NCBI GenBank assembly: GCA_963708155.1
Contig: OY970183.1
Location: 1 to 64,000 of the forward strand
Source: Methylovirgula sp963708155
GTDB lineage: Bacteria; Pseudomonadota; Alphaproteobacteria; Rhizobiales; Beijerinckiaceae
DNA: 64,000 bases
Direction of reading: 5' to 3'
Made by a program: the position numbers and the translations under genes. Positions 1 through 10,784 of this stretch are shown here, piece by piece. Below the pieces are notes generated by a model, which made no database searches, was not told the origin of the DNA, and worked only from the letters and a program-made list of their open reading frames with translations. Numbering within the stretch: position 1 is the first letter of the stretch; each line of letters begins with the position of its first letter.

Positions 1-359
1 ATGTATTGCTCGGGATCATTGCCGTCGAAGACCACGATCCCGCTCATAGGCGGCCTCGGCGGCGGAGCCTCGCCACGGCGACCTCCGCGCCTTCGACGAA
101 CACCCGCGCCGCGCCGTTCGGCGTCTCGGCGCCGGTCAAGATAGACCGGCTGCAGTTCGGCGTCGCCGTCGGCGGCGCGCCCATGGGCGAGAAAACTGGC
201 GTCGGAATAGGTCCAGAGCCATGGTCGAGCGCGTCGAGCCGCTCCTCGCTGCGGGCCTGGACGACGACGCGCCAGCCGTTCGCCAGCGATTTCTCGAGGA
301 GGCCCGGCAAGCGCCTGTTCGAGGCTCTGGCGCTGCAGGTGATAGAACCAGATCTCCAT
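1..359 (-). CDS. holC: DNA polymerase III chi subunit (partial, frameshifted)
   Basis: HolC belongs to the clamp-loader complex and links DnaX to single-strand binding protein. The minus-strand translation from an ATG at 359 begins MEIWFYHLQRQ and continues through LEKSLANGWRVVVQA, both typical of chi N-termini, and later shows TGAETPNGA. The gene runs off the left edge, so its stop is not visible. Near the edge the frame breaks at about position 50: removing one G from a GGG run restores a reading ERIVVFDGNDPEQY, the usual chi C-terminal block. At least one more shift lies in the middle. It sits 21 bp downstream of pepA on the same strand, the usual pepA-holC pairing. Confidence 0.75.
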   Translation of the reverse strand, partial: MEIWFYHLQRQSLEQALAGPPREIAGERLARRRPGPQRGAARRARPWLWTYSDASFLAHGRAADGDAELQPVYLDRRRDAERRGAGVRRRRGGRRGEAPPPRPPMSGIVVFDGNDPEQY

Positions 360-379
360 CGAAAGCCGCACCCTCGCCG

Positions 380-1980
380 CTAACCCTCGTAATGGTCGGC
401 GACGAGCCGGTCGAGCAGCCGCACGCCGAAGCCCGACCCCCAGCTCTGGTTGATGTCGCTCGATGGCGAACTCATGCCGGTGCCGGCGATGTCGAGATGC
501 GCCCAGGGCGCGCCATTGACGAAGCGCTGCAGGAATTGCGCCGCGGTGATCGAGCCGGCGTGGCGGCCGCCGGTGTTCTTCATGTCGGCGAATTTGGAAT
601 CGATCAGCTTGTCGTAGGCGGCGCCGAGCGGCAGGCGCCAGAGCTTTTCGCCCGTCTCCTTGCCCGCGGCGATGAGCCGCTCGCTCAAGTTCGTCATCGT
701 TGGAGAACAGGCCCGCGTGTTCCTGCCCGAGCGCGACCAGAATGGCGCCGGTCAGGGTCGCGAGGTCGATCATGAACTTCGGCTTGTAGCTTGTCCTGCA
801 CGTACCAGAGCACGATCGGCGAGCACGAGCCGCCCTTCGGCGTCGGTATTGATGATCTCGATGGTCTGGCCGGACATGGATTTGACGATGTCGCCGGGCC
901 GCTGGGCGTTCGCCGCCGGGCATGTTTTCGACAAGGCCGATGACGCCGATGGCGTCGACCTTGGCCTTGCGCGCGGCAAGCGCCTGCATCAGCCCGACGA
1001 CGCAGGCGGCGCCCGCCATATCGCCCTTCATATCCTCCATGCCGGCGGCCGGCTTGATCGAAATGCCGCCGGTGTCGAAGCTGACGCCCTTGCCGATGAA
1101 GGCGAGCGGCTGCGCCTTGCCCTTGTAGAGCCCTTGCCGCCGCGCCAGCGCATGACGACGACGCGGCTCTGCCGCGCCGAGCCCTGCCCGACGCCGAGCA
1201 GCGCCCACATGCCGAGCGCCTTCATGGCGGGCTCGTCGAGAACCTCGACCTCGACGCCGAGCTTTTCGAGTTCTTTGGCGCGCTGGCGAATTCTTCCGGA
1301 TAGAGGACATTGGCCGGTTCGTTGACGAGCGATGCGCGCCGTCAGGACGCCCGCGGCTACGGCCTCGCGCCGCTTCGCCTCGCGCGCGCCGCGGCCGGGT
1401 CGGCGACGGCGAGCGTGATCTCGCTCTGCCCGTTCTCCTCGAATCGTCCTTTTTCTTGGTCTTGTAGCGGTCGAAGCGATAAGCGCGCAGCTCGACGCCG
1501 AGCGCGAAATCGGCGGCCGCGCCCGCCGCGTCCGCGGGCGGATGCGGCGGATCGAAGACGATCGTCGCGGCCGATGCCGCGGCCGAGCTTGCCGGCGACG
1601 AAGCCGCCGAGCGCGGCATAATCGACCGGGGCCGGGGGAGCCGCCGGCTTGACCGCGGCCGCGGGCCTTCGCCGCTGCTTTGGCGGTCTCCGACTGCGGC
1701 CCGACGCCAACGACGAGGAGGCGGTCGGCGGCGAAGCCGGCTGGCGCCAGAATATCGAGCGATGTCGAGGGCTTGGCCTTGAATTTGGCGGCCGCCGCGG
1801 CCTTCCGGATCAAGGCCTCGCCCGCAGCGCCAATGAACTCGCGGGTCTACGGCGCCGAACTCGAAGTCGCCGCTGACGAAGATCGACCAGCGCGCGAGGC
1901 GCCTTGGCTTTCGCCGCCTTCTTCGCCTCCGCGGCCAGCGACCCCCAAGCGGCGAAATCGAATTTCACGGATTGCGACAT
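380..1980 (-). CDS. pepA: Leucyl aminopeptidase (M17), multiply frameshifted
   Basis: PepA is a cytosolic two-metal aminopeptidase that removes N-terminal residues from peptides. The ATG at 1980 opens MSQSVKFDFAAWGSLAAEAKK. The M17 signature NTDAEGRLVLAD is readable near 870-830, preceded by RPGDIVKSMSGQTIEI, and the C-terminal block GGRHAGSITAAQFLQ follows near 570. These pieces lie in different frames, so there are several indels. One can be placed at about 690: dropping one T from TTG turns the frame into ELSERLIAAGKETGEKLW. The span would encode about 530 residues, near the family's roughly 500. An intact pepA is expected in the organism; I read the breaks as sequence errors. Confidence 0.85.
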
Positions 1981-2543
1981 ATGACCCTCGAAAAACGCGG
2001 CCGCCGCGCGCTCACGACGTGTCGTGAACCGGACAGGCTGCGATGTCGTGCTGGCCTCGGCATTCTGGCCGGCACGGCCGCGGCGCGTCAGCGACGCGCA
2101 TAGCGCATAAAAGCGATCTAAAGCAATCCGCCAGTTTGCATAGCCCCTATCCGCATCGTTTTTTGCGGGCTCTGCCCCCGAACGGGGCTGGCGGCGTCGC
2201 GCCGCGGCTCCGCCCTCACACGAGTCTTGATCGGCAGGCCGCGCCGAAAAATTGCCGCGAGGAAAGAGTTTGATCAGAGGCGGCCAAAGGCGGATTTCTG
2301 TGATCGGAAGGTCACGCCGGGCGCATTTCGCCGAGACGCAACCGCTGCGCAGCGCGGCGCGTTTGTCTGGCGGCGGCGGCCGTCCCGTTGTACCAAGCAG
2401 ACGGCGGGGCGTGCGGGGCTTGGGTTCGGGATGTCGGGCATGACCGTTCAACTCACGGATGCGAAGCGGGAAGCAGGCGGTCTCCGCAGCGTATCGCGCG
2501 CCTGCCGGAGCGCCGGCCGCCGGGCCGCCGGGCGCCGCCCGCG
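1981..2543. other. 563-bp gap between pepA and lptG; lptF not found
   Basis: This is the divergent spacer between pepA (minus) and lptG (plus). Relatives normally keep lptF here, directly ahead of lptG. None of the six frames, even allowing for indels, gives a membrane-helix pattern like LptF; the open frames are arginine- and proline-rich, as expected of non-coding GC-rich DNA. The left half holds a less GC-rich patch around 2100-2160 that could carry promoters. I cannot name any element with confidence. Confidence 0.5.
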
Positions 2544-3627
2544 ATGATCGGCTGGACCCTCGGCCGCTATTTCGCGGCCCGCTTCCTCATCCTGATCCTG
2601 GCTGTGTTCCTGACCATTTGCGGCATGGTCTTCGTCGTTGATTTCGTCGAGCTTTTGCGCCGGGCGAGCGACATCGGCGGCGTGCCGACGCGGCACGGTC
2701 GCGCTGCTGGCGTTCCTGCGCGCGCCATCCGCCTCCGAGCAATTGATGCCGTTCTGCGTCCTCTGCGGCGCGATGGCGGCGTTTCTCGACCTGACGCGGA
2801 AGCTGGAGCTTCTGGTGGCGCGCGCGGTCGGCGTCTCGGTCTGGGGTTTCTCGTCCCCCCGATCGCGATCGGCCTCATCATCGGCGTCGGCGCGGTCACG
2901 CTGTTTAACCCGTCTCGGCCCTGATGAAGCAGCGCGCCAACCTGCTCGAAGCGCAGATCTTCGGCGAAGCCGACAGCAAGGATCCGAATGCGCGAATCTG
3001 GGTGAGGCAAAGGGGCGTCGACGGGGAGGCGGTCATCAGGGCGCAGGGCGCGCCAAGGACGGCGGCCGTCTCACCGCGCCGACCGCCTATGTCTATGGCT
3101 GGGATGGCCGGTTCGAGTGCGAGGTCCGAAGCCGATAGCGCGCAGCTGCTCGAAGGGGTCTGGCGCTTCGACAACGCCCGGATCCTGATGCCGGGCGAGG
3201 AGCCGATGGAGGTCCAGCACTATCTGCTCGCGACCAATCTCTCCCCGCAGCAGGTGGCCAAGGGCGCAGTATCGCCGGACTCCGTGCCATTCTGGGACCT
3301 TGAGCGGTGCGCGGGCAGACCGAGGCCGCGGGCCTCGATCCGACAGCGTTCCGGCTGCAATTTCAGTCGCTTCTCGCGCGACCTCTGCTGTTTATCGCGA
3401 TGGTGCTGATCGCCGCGGCCTTTTCCTTAAGATTTTTCCGATTTGGTGGAATCGCCAAAATGGTTGGCGGTGGCGTGGCGGCGGGCTTCGTGCTTTATGT
3501 GGCGACGAAACTCGTTGGCGACCTCGGCGGCGCCGGCCTGCTCAGCGCCCCGGTCGCCGCGTGGTCTCCAGCCGTCGTCGCCAGCATGCTCGGCGCGCTT
3601 GCGTTGCTGAACCAGGAGGATGGTTGA
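2544..3627 (+). CDS. lptG: LPS export permease LptG, frameshifted
   Basis: LptG is one of the two inner-membrane permeases of the LptB2FG transporter that extracts lipopolysaccharide and feeds it to the LptC-LptA bridge. The ATG at 2544 starts MIGWTLGRYFAARFLILIL followed by a first membrane helix and VDFVELLRR. Further blocks, in other frames, read LAFLRAPSASEQLMP, AAFLDLTRKLELLVARA and, near the end, a C-terminal helix set around LLFIAMVLIAAAFSLRFF. One shift at about 2697 is explained by an extra G. The stop TGA at 3625 overlaps the lptD start region. Its partner LptF is not seen upstream. Confidence 0.85.
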
Positions 3628-6272
3628 TGGGGCGGCGTTTTTGCCCCGCGGGCGTAGCTCGGCGTATCGGGTTCGTCGATTTCCGTGCGGCTGGCTTGGC
3701 CGCGCCGCGATGCGCGCTGCCGGCGGGCGCCGTCTGCTCGCCGCCCTCTGCTCGCGCGTTTTCCGCGCTGTGCTCTCGGCCGCGCTTCGCGCGCGAGGCG
3801 GCCAAGCTCAGGCGACAGACCGCCAGGCGCAACCCGGCGGCGCAGGCGACGCCAGGCCGCCAGGCGCGTCGCCGGACAAAATGTTCGTCGAGGCGAACGA
3901 AATGCGCTACGATCAGGTCAAGAACACCGTCTCCGCAGTCGGCAATGCGCGCGTCTATTACAAGGGCCGCATTCTCGAAGCAGACCGCGTCACCTATGAC
4001 CGCAATACCGGGCGCGTTCTCGCCGAAGGCCACGCCAAGCTGACCGAAACGGACGGCACGGTCATGCACGGCGACGGTTCGACCTGACCGATGACTTCCG
4101 CAACGGCTTCATCGAAAGCCTGCGGACGGACACCGCCCAGCAGACCTTTTTCAGTTCGCCTCATACGGAGCGCATCGAAGGCGACACGACCGTTTTCCAG
4201 AAAGGCACCTATACGGCCTGCGCCGCCTGCAAGGACAATCCCGACAGGCCGCCGCTGTGGCGGGTGCGCGCCAAGCGCATCATCCACAAGAACGACGAGC
4301 AGATGATCTATTACAAGGACGCCGCGCTCGAATTCCTCGGCCTGCCGATCGCCTATGTGCCGTTCTTCTCGTCGCCCGATCCGACGGTGACGCGCAAATC
4401 GGGCATTCTGACCCGCATATCATCTCGAAGTCGAATCTCGGCTACGGCATTGCAGTGCCGATCTTCTGGGCGCTGGCGCCGAACTATGACCTCACCTTCA
4501 CGCCGACCTTCCTCGCAGCAGGGCTTTCTCCAGCGGCGAATGGCGCCAGCGGCTCGATTAGGGCGAGTATTACATCCGCGCCAACGGCATCGACCAGATG
4601 AACCAGAGCGACTTCCCGCAGCCGCCCTGGGGCGCGGGCAGGCCAGTCGTTGCGCGGATCGCTCGAAAGCAAGGGCCTGCTCGCCATCGCCGACGAATGG
4701 AAATTCGGCTGGCAGTTCACGCTTCTGTCGGACAAGTTCTTCCTCAACGATTACAATATCCCGAGCCAAGCGACGCTCTCGTCCAACTACATCAGCGAGA
4801 CCACCTCGACGTATATCTGACCGGCCAGGGCGAGCGCGGCTATTTCGACCTGCGCGGCTATTATTTCGAAGGTCTCTCGACGCACGAGACATCCAGCAGA
4901 CTCAGCCCACCCTGTGCTGGACTACAACAAGACGTTCGATGTCGACCCCGCCAAATCGGAAGGTATCGGCGGTCAGGTCGAAGTCGACTTCAACCTGACC
5001 TCGGTTTCCGCCGCGACCGCGAGCTATTCGCCGGTCGCGAAGCAGGTTACTCGACAATGCGCCGGCGTACGGACTCTACGAATGTCTGCACCAATTACTG
5101 CCGGGCAGGACGACCGGAACCTGCCTGCTGCGCGGCATCGGCGGCGAAGACGAGAGCCACGCTGGATGTGTCCTGGAAGCGCAAGTGGATCGACCCGCTC
5201 GGCGAGGTGTGGACGCCCTTCGCCTTCGCGCGGGTGAACGGCGAGTGGCTCGACCTCAACACGACACAATTCCTACATCGTCATCGCTCGAGCGGCCGCG
5301 ATCATCGACATTCTACAACGTCACAGATCAATTTCGTCGGCCAGTCCAATGCGCTCTATGGCTACGTCATGCCCGGCGTCGGCGTCGATTACCGCTATCC
5401 GTTCTTCGCGCTCGGCTTCGGCTCGATGACCGTCCAGCCGATCGGCCAGATCGTGGTCCGTCCCAACAATCAGCTCGGGTCGTATTCCCACGTCAACCTC
5501 GACGCGCAAAGCCTGGTCTTCGACGAAACGACCCTGTTCGAATGGGACAAATATTCCGGCTATGACCGGTTCGAGACCGGCATGAGGGCGAATTACGGCG
5601 GCCAGTTCACCCTGAATTTCAAGGGCGGCGCCTATGTCAACGTGATCGGCGGGCAGTCCTATCAGGTCGCCGGGACGAATTCATTCGACGCCGGACGCCG
5701 CCAATGTCGGCCTCAGCTCCGGTCTCGACACGCGGCGCTCGGACTATGTCGGCGCGTTCACGGTCGCGCCGAACCCGATTTCTCGTTCACCGCCAAGGGC
5801 CGTTTCGACGTGGAAACGCTGGAGGCGCGGCGCATCGATCTTGTCGGCAATTATAATCTCGGCGCCTGGACGGGCGGAATCCAGTATGCGAACTACCAAT
5901 CCCAGCCGGTGATCGGCTATTACGTCCGCCGCGAAGGGCCTGCGCTGAATTCACGCTACAAGATCAGCGACAATTATTTTGCGCAGGGCAACATCACCTT
6001 CGACATGAGCCGTCAGTTCTATCCGCCCGTGGAAATCGGCTACACGACGCCGGGCCCGTTCGCCATCGCGGCGTATGGCCTTGGCGCGGGATATCAGGAC
6101 GACTGCACGACCTTCTCGGTCAACTACACATCCGTCTATCAGGACAATCGGAACACCGCGCGATCGCGCAACCAGACCTGGCTCGTGCAATTGCAGCTGC
6201 GCACGCTCGGCGCGGCGACATTCAGCCAGACCTTCAGCGCAACCTCCAGCGCTCGACGGCGTGAGATATTGA
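3627..6272 (+). CDS. lptD: LPS assembly outer-membrane protein LptD, frameshifted
   Basis: LptD is the outer-membrane barrel that, with LptE, inserts LPS into the outer leaflet. After a signal-peptide-like start the OstA/LptA-like jellyroll is clear: MFVEANEMRYDQVKNTVSAV, then VYYKGRILEADRVTYDR. The middle and end read as beta-barrel sequence, for example NALYGYVMPGVGVDYRYPFF near 5350 and SRQFYPPVEIGYTTPGPF near 6010. The carboxy end LDGVRY with TGA at 6270 matches the typical alpha-proteobacterial ending. Several frameshifts break the gene (around 4085, 4420, 4560, 4820, 5050, 5270, 5690 and 6250). The start could be 3620 or 3627, overlapping the lptG stop. Confidence 0.85.
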
Positions 6273-6360
6273 GGCCGCGTGCAAGGCGGGTTCCTTCATC
6301 GGGGGGGCTTTGCCGAATGGGCGATCGAAGAAAACTCGGGACAAAAGGACCCCGAGCTTG

Positions 6361-7299
6361 ATGCTGAAATGGATAGATCGGCACTGGCCGGACGCACGTG
6401 CTCGACCTTTTTCAATCGTTTCTCGTTGTGGCGGGACTGATCGGCCGCCGCTGATCTGCGCCCATCGCGCAGGCCCAGGATCATCGTTTCGAGCATCAAC
6501 GGCGATCCGATCACGAACATCGATATCGACCAGCGCATGAAGCTGCTTCGCGTGCTGCATCAAGCCGGCGACGCGCGAGGCGGCGATCGAGAGCCTTTAT
6601 TCCGATCGCCTCAAGATCGGCGAGACCTCGAAATTCAAGATATCAATCTCGGACTCCGAGATCGGCCAGAGATCGCGATAGAAGCCAATCAGAAGAAGAT
6701 GCAGCCGGAGGCCATCGGCCGCGATGCAGCATGCCGGCGTTTCGAAGCATCACATGAAGGGCCACTTCCGCGCCGATCTCGCCTTCATGGTTCTCGTCCA
6801 GGCCTGAACAAGGGCGTCGAGGCGAGCGAGGAGCGATTCGCGCCGAACTCGCCAAGGAAGGCGCGAACGCCGCCGGAATCGCCTATACAGTGCAGCAGAT
6901 CATCTTCACCCTGCCGGCAGGCGACCTTCGGCGAGGTCGCGGCCCGCGCTCAGAAGGTCGAACAATTGCGCGCGCGCTTCAGCAGTTGCGCCTCCGGCAT
7001 TCCGATGGCGCAGGCGATCAAGGACGATGACCGTGAAGGATCCGATGACGCGCACTTCGCTCCAAATCGGCGATGAGCTGCGCACAACTGCTCGACAAGA
7101 CCCCGGTCGGGCATCTGACAGCGCCCTCGCGCACGACTTCGGGCCTCGAGATGGTCGCGGTCTGCAGCAAGGGCCCGTCCAAGGACGACACCGCCGCCCG
7201 CCAGGCGATCTCCCAGAGGCTGCTCGCCGCGAAATCGCAGCCGACAGCGCGCGCCGGCTTAAGGAATTGCGGTCAAAGGCCGTCATGGTGAAGCACTGA
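6361..7299 (+). CDS. surA: SurA-like periplasmic chaperone/peptidyl-prolyl isomerase, frameshifted
   Basis: SurA-type proteins escort outer-membrane proteins through the periplasm and are commonly encoded between lptD and pdxA. Joined across frames the sequence reads INGDPITNIDIDQRMKLLRV, then AIESLYSDRLKIGE, then GIAYTVQQIIFTLP, and ends LKELRSKAVMVKH at a TGA at 7297. That is the SurA N-domain layout followed by a single divergent parvulin-like region. The start at 6361 (MLKWIDRHW) is the best ATG, but the signal peptide region is itself frameshifted. The last codon overlaps the pdxA start as TGATG, indicating translational coupling. Confidence 0.7.
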
Positions 7300-8330
7300 T
7301 GCCGCGCGCCGCGCGAGCCTTGCCTCGCGCTGACCCGCGGCGATCCTTCCGGGATCGGCCCCGAGCTTGCGCTGAAGGCCTGGGCGGCGACGCATGGCGA
7401 CGCCGCTGCGCCGGCCTTTTTCGTCGTCGCCGAGCCCGGCCATCTCGGGGCCCTCGCGCGGCGCTTTCGCTTGAATGTCCCATCGAGGCCGCCGAGCCGC
7501 GCGAGAGCGGCGGCGCGTGTTTCCCCGCGCGCTGCCGGTCGTCGGCTCTGCGCGTCAAGGTCGCGAGCCGGGCGCGCCGGATCGAGCCGACGCCGCCGGC
7601 AACCATCGCCTCGATCGAAACTGGCGTCGAGCTCGTCCACGCCGGCGAGGCCGCGGCGATCGTCACCAATCCGATCGCCAAGGAGGTCTCTGCATCGCGC
7701 CGGCTTCGCGCCATCCCGGCCATACCGAATTTCTCGGCGAACTGGCGGCGCGCTGCTATCGGCCAGAAAGCGCGGCCGGTCATGCTGCTGTGGTCGCCCG
7801 AGCTCGCCGTCGTGCCGGCGACGATCCATATCGCCGCTGGCGCAAGTTGCCGACGCCTCATCACGCGCGCCTGCTGATCGAGACCGGCGAGATCGTCGCG
7901 CACGATTTCAGGCGCCGCTTCGGCCTCGCGGCGCCGCGGCTCGCCTTCAGCGGGCCTCAACCCGCATGCCGGCGAAGGCGGCGCACATGGGACGCGAGGA
8001 GATCGAAATCATCGCGCCGGCGCTCGCGGAGTTGCGCAAGGCCGGCATCGATGCGCAGCGGCCCGCTACCCGGCCGACACGCTGTTCCACGCCGCCGCGC
8101 GCGAAAGATATGACGTCGCCATCTGCATGTATCACGATCAGGCGCTGATCCCGATCAAGACGCTCGCCTTCGACAACGCGGTCAATGTGACGCTGGGGCT
8201 GCCCTTCGTGCGCACCTCGCCCGATCACGGCACGGCCTTCGACATCGCCGGCGAAGGCATGGCCGATCCGGCGAGCCTCATCGCCGCGCTGCGGCTTGCG
8301 GCGCGACTCGCGAAGCGCGCTGCGGCGTGT
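7299..8330 (+). CDS. pdxA: 4-hydroxythreonine-4-phosphate dehydrogenase, frameshifted
   Basis: PdxA oxidises 4-phosphohydroxy-L-threonine in pyridoxal 5'-phosphate synthesis. Family motifs are all present but spread over three frames: LTRGDPSGIGPELALKAWAA near 7330, ATIASIETGVELVHAGEAAA near 7600, LNPHAGEGG near 7960, MYHDQALIPIKTLAFDNA near 8130 with metal-ligand histidine, and RTSPDHGTAFDIAGEG near 8215. The ATG at 7299 overlaps the surA stop. The stop is obscured by an indel close to 8330, where rsmA begins. Length is about 340 residues, normal for the family. Confidence 0.85.
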
Positions 8331-9222
8331 GCAAGCGCGACGCGCTTGCCGCCGCTGCGCGAGGTCGTCGCCGCCACGGCCTCGCCGCGCAGAAAAGTCG
8401 CTCGGCCAGAATTTCCTGTTCGATCTCAATCTCACCGCCCGTATCGCCCGCGCCGCCGGTCCGCTCGAGGGCGCGACGATCGTCGAGATCGGCCCCGGGC
8501 CCGGCGGACTGACGCGCGCGCTGCTCGCGGAAGGCGCGCGCAAGCGTCATCGCCATCGAGCGCGATGAGCGCTGCCTGCCGGCGCTGGCCGAAATCGCCG
8601 CGCATTATCCCGGCCGGCTCGAGATCGTCGCGGGCGACGCGCTCGCGATCGATCTTGCCGCGCTGGTCGGCAGCGGCGCGGCCCGGCGCGGATCTGCGCC
8701 AATCTGCCTTATAACATCGCGACCGCGCTGCTGACCCGCTGGCTGGAAGCGCCGGCCTGGCCGCCCTGGTTCGACCGGCTTCGTGCTGATGTTCCAGAAG
8801 CGAAGTCGCCGAGCGGATCGTCGCGACGCCGGCGAGCGCGCCGATTACGGCCGGCTCGCCGTGCTCGGCAACTGGCGCTGCGAGACGCGGATTTTGTTCG
8901 ACGTTCCGGCCGCGGCCTTCACGCCGCCGCCGAAGGTGACCTCGACCGTCGTCGAGCTCGTGCCGCGCGCGGCGCCCTCGCCTGCGAGGTGCGATCTGCT
9001 CTCCGCGGTGACGCAGGCGGCCTTCGGCCAGCGGCGCAAAATGCTGCGGCAGAGCCTGAAGAGCCTTGGCGTCGATCCGCTCGCCTTGCTTGCCCGACGC
9101 CGCGGGCATCGAGCCGACCGAAGCGCGCCGAAGAAATCGATGTGCGGGATTCGTCGGCGCTGGCGAATGCGCTTGACAGTCAGAATGACGCGGCGCAGCG
9201 CGATGGCGCTATTTCTCGCTGA
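8327..9222 (+). CDS. rsmA: 16S rRNA dimethyladenosine transferase RsmA/KsgA, frameshifted
   Basis: RsmA dimethylates two adjacent adenosines near the 3' end of 16S rRNA during 30S maturation. The reading RRHGLAAQKSLGQNFLFDLN (one indel near 8400) leads to the SAM-binding motif VEIGPGPGGLTRALLAEGA, the catalytic NLPYNIATALL near 8700, and PPPKVTSTVVELVPRAA near 8930. The tail runs RAEEIDVRDSSALANAL to a stop at 9220. The gene is about 290 codons and contains at least four frame changes. It converges on gmk and overlaps its 3' end by 14 bp. The start (GTG at 8327 or nearby) is uncertain because of the break. Confidence 0.85.
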
Positions 9223-9872
9223 GCAGCGCCTCGACGAAAGCCTCGATGCCCGGCGTCTGCCGTACCGCCTGGCGGCGTTCGGCCGTCAGGATCGCGACGA
9301 GATCGTCGAAGGTCGTCTGCAGATCGTCATTGACGAGCACATAATCATAAAGCGGCCAGCGGCGGATTTCGTTCGCGGCATTGGCGAGCCGCGCCGCGAT
9401 CGCCTCGCCGGCATCCTCGGCGCGGCGTTCGAGCCGGGCCTTCAGTTCCTGCATCGACGGCGGCAGGATGAAGATGGTCACGACATCCTCACCCGCCTTG
9501 GCCTTCACCTGCTGCGTGCCCTGATAATCGATATCGAAGAGCACATCGCGGCCTTGCGCCAGAGCGCGCTCGACCGGCTCGCGCGGCGTGCCGTAGAAAT
9601 TGCCGTGAACCTCCGCCCATTCGAGCAATCGCCTTCGTCGCGCAGCTGCTCGAAACGCTTGCGGGTGATGAACTGATAATGGATGCCGTCGACCTCGCTC
9701 GACCGGCGCGGCCGCGTCGTCACCGAAATCGACAGCGTGAGATCGAGGCTTTCTTCTGCAGCAGCATGCGCGTCAGGCTGGTCTTGCCGGCGCCCGAGGG
9801 CGACGACAAGATCAGCATGAGGCCGCGCCGCTTCAGGCCGCCGTCCTTGTCATTATGCGCTGCAAGGGCCAC
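9209..9872 (-). CDS. gmk: Guanylate kinase, two 1-bp deletions
   Basis: Gmk phosphorylates GMP to GDP. The best start is a GTG at 9872, preceded by AGAGG, giving VALAAHNDKDGGLKRRGLML and then the P-loop SSPSGAGKTSLTR. Two frameshifts are exactly traceable. Near 9753 a missing G (GG read as G) breaks KESLDLTLSISVTTRPRR. Near 9630 a missing T (TTT read as TT) breaks EGDLLEWAEVHGNFYGTP. Restoring both gives a 221-residue protein of normal length, ending ALLSEK. The gene directly follows yicC on the same strand (8 bp gap), the usual pairing. Confidence 0.92.
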
Positions 9873-9880
9873 GCAAACCT

Positions 9881-10763
9881 CTATTCGATATTTTGGATCT
9901 GCTCGCGGAATTGCTCGATCTCGACGCGCAATTCAAGGCCGATCGCCGTCAGGCTCGCATCATTCGATTTGGCACAGAGCGTATTGGCCTCGCGCCCGAG
10001 TTCCTGGGCCAGAAAATCGAGCCGCCGCCCGATCGGGCCGCCCTTCTGCAAAAGCTCGATGGCCGCGGCGATATGGGCTTCGAGCCGGTCGAGTTCCTCG
10101 CGTACATCGGCTTTGGCGGCGAGCAGCAACGCCTCCTGATAGAGCCGTGTTTCGTCGAATTTGCCCTGCCCGGCGAGCAGCGCAACCGATTCGGCGAGCC
10201 TGGCGCGGACCGCCTCGGGCTTGCGCGCCGGGCAATCCTCCGCCGCCTGGCGCAGCACCGTGAGCCGGGCGAGCCGCTGCGTCAGGATCGGCGCCAGCGC
10301 GCCTCCCTCCTGTTCGCGCATGCCGACGAGCGCGGCGAGCGCCTCGCCGAGACCCGTCGAGCGCCGCTCGCTGCACCGCCAGCAGTCGGATTCCTCGTCG
10401 CCCGCGTCGCGGATTTCGACGACGCCGCGCACCCCGAGCAGACCGTCGATGCGAGGCCGGGCGCAGCTGTCGTCAGGCCGACATGCGAGATCGCCTCGGC
10501 CAGCCGGCGCAAAAGCCCCTCGTTGAGATGGACTTCGGGGGTCACGGCTTCGCGCTGCGCCGACAAGGTCGCATAGCAGGTGCCGCGGGTGAGCGTCCTG
10601 CCCAGTGCGGCGCGCGCCTCCGCTTCGATCGCATCGAACCCGGCGGCACCCGCAAGCGCAGGTCGAGCCCTTTGGCGTTGACCGATTTCATTTCCCACGC
10701 CCAGCGGAAATTCGCCGTGGCGCCGGAGACCCGCGCAAAGCCGGTCATGCTGGCGATAGTCAA
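9881..10763 (-). CDS. yicC: YicC family endoribonuclease, frameshifted
   Basis: YicC-family proteins are conserved endoribonucleases; members have been linked to small-RNA turnover and stress survival. The N-terminus MTIASMTGFARVSGATANF from the ATG at 10763 and the C-terminal block REELDRLEAHIAAAIELLQK with RRLDFLAQELGREANT are diagnostic of the YicC/DUF1732 pair. At about 10645 a missing T (TTT to TT) interrupts PPGFDAIEAEARAALGRT. A second shift lies near 10440. Restored length is about 294 residues, the family norm. It lies 21 bp downstream of mltG and 8 bp upstream of gmk. Confidence 0.9.
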
Positions 10764-10784
10764 TTGAGCCTTATTGTCCCGAGA

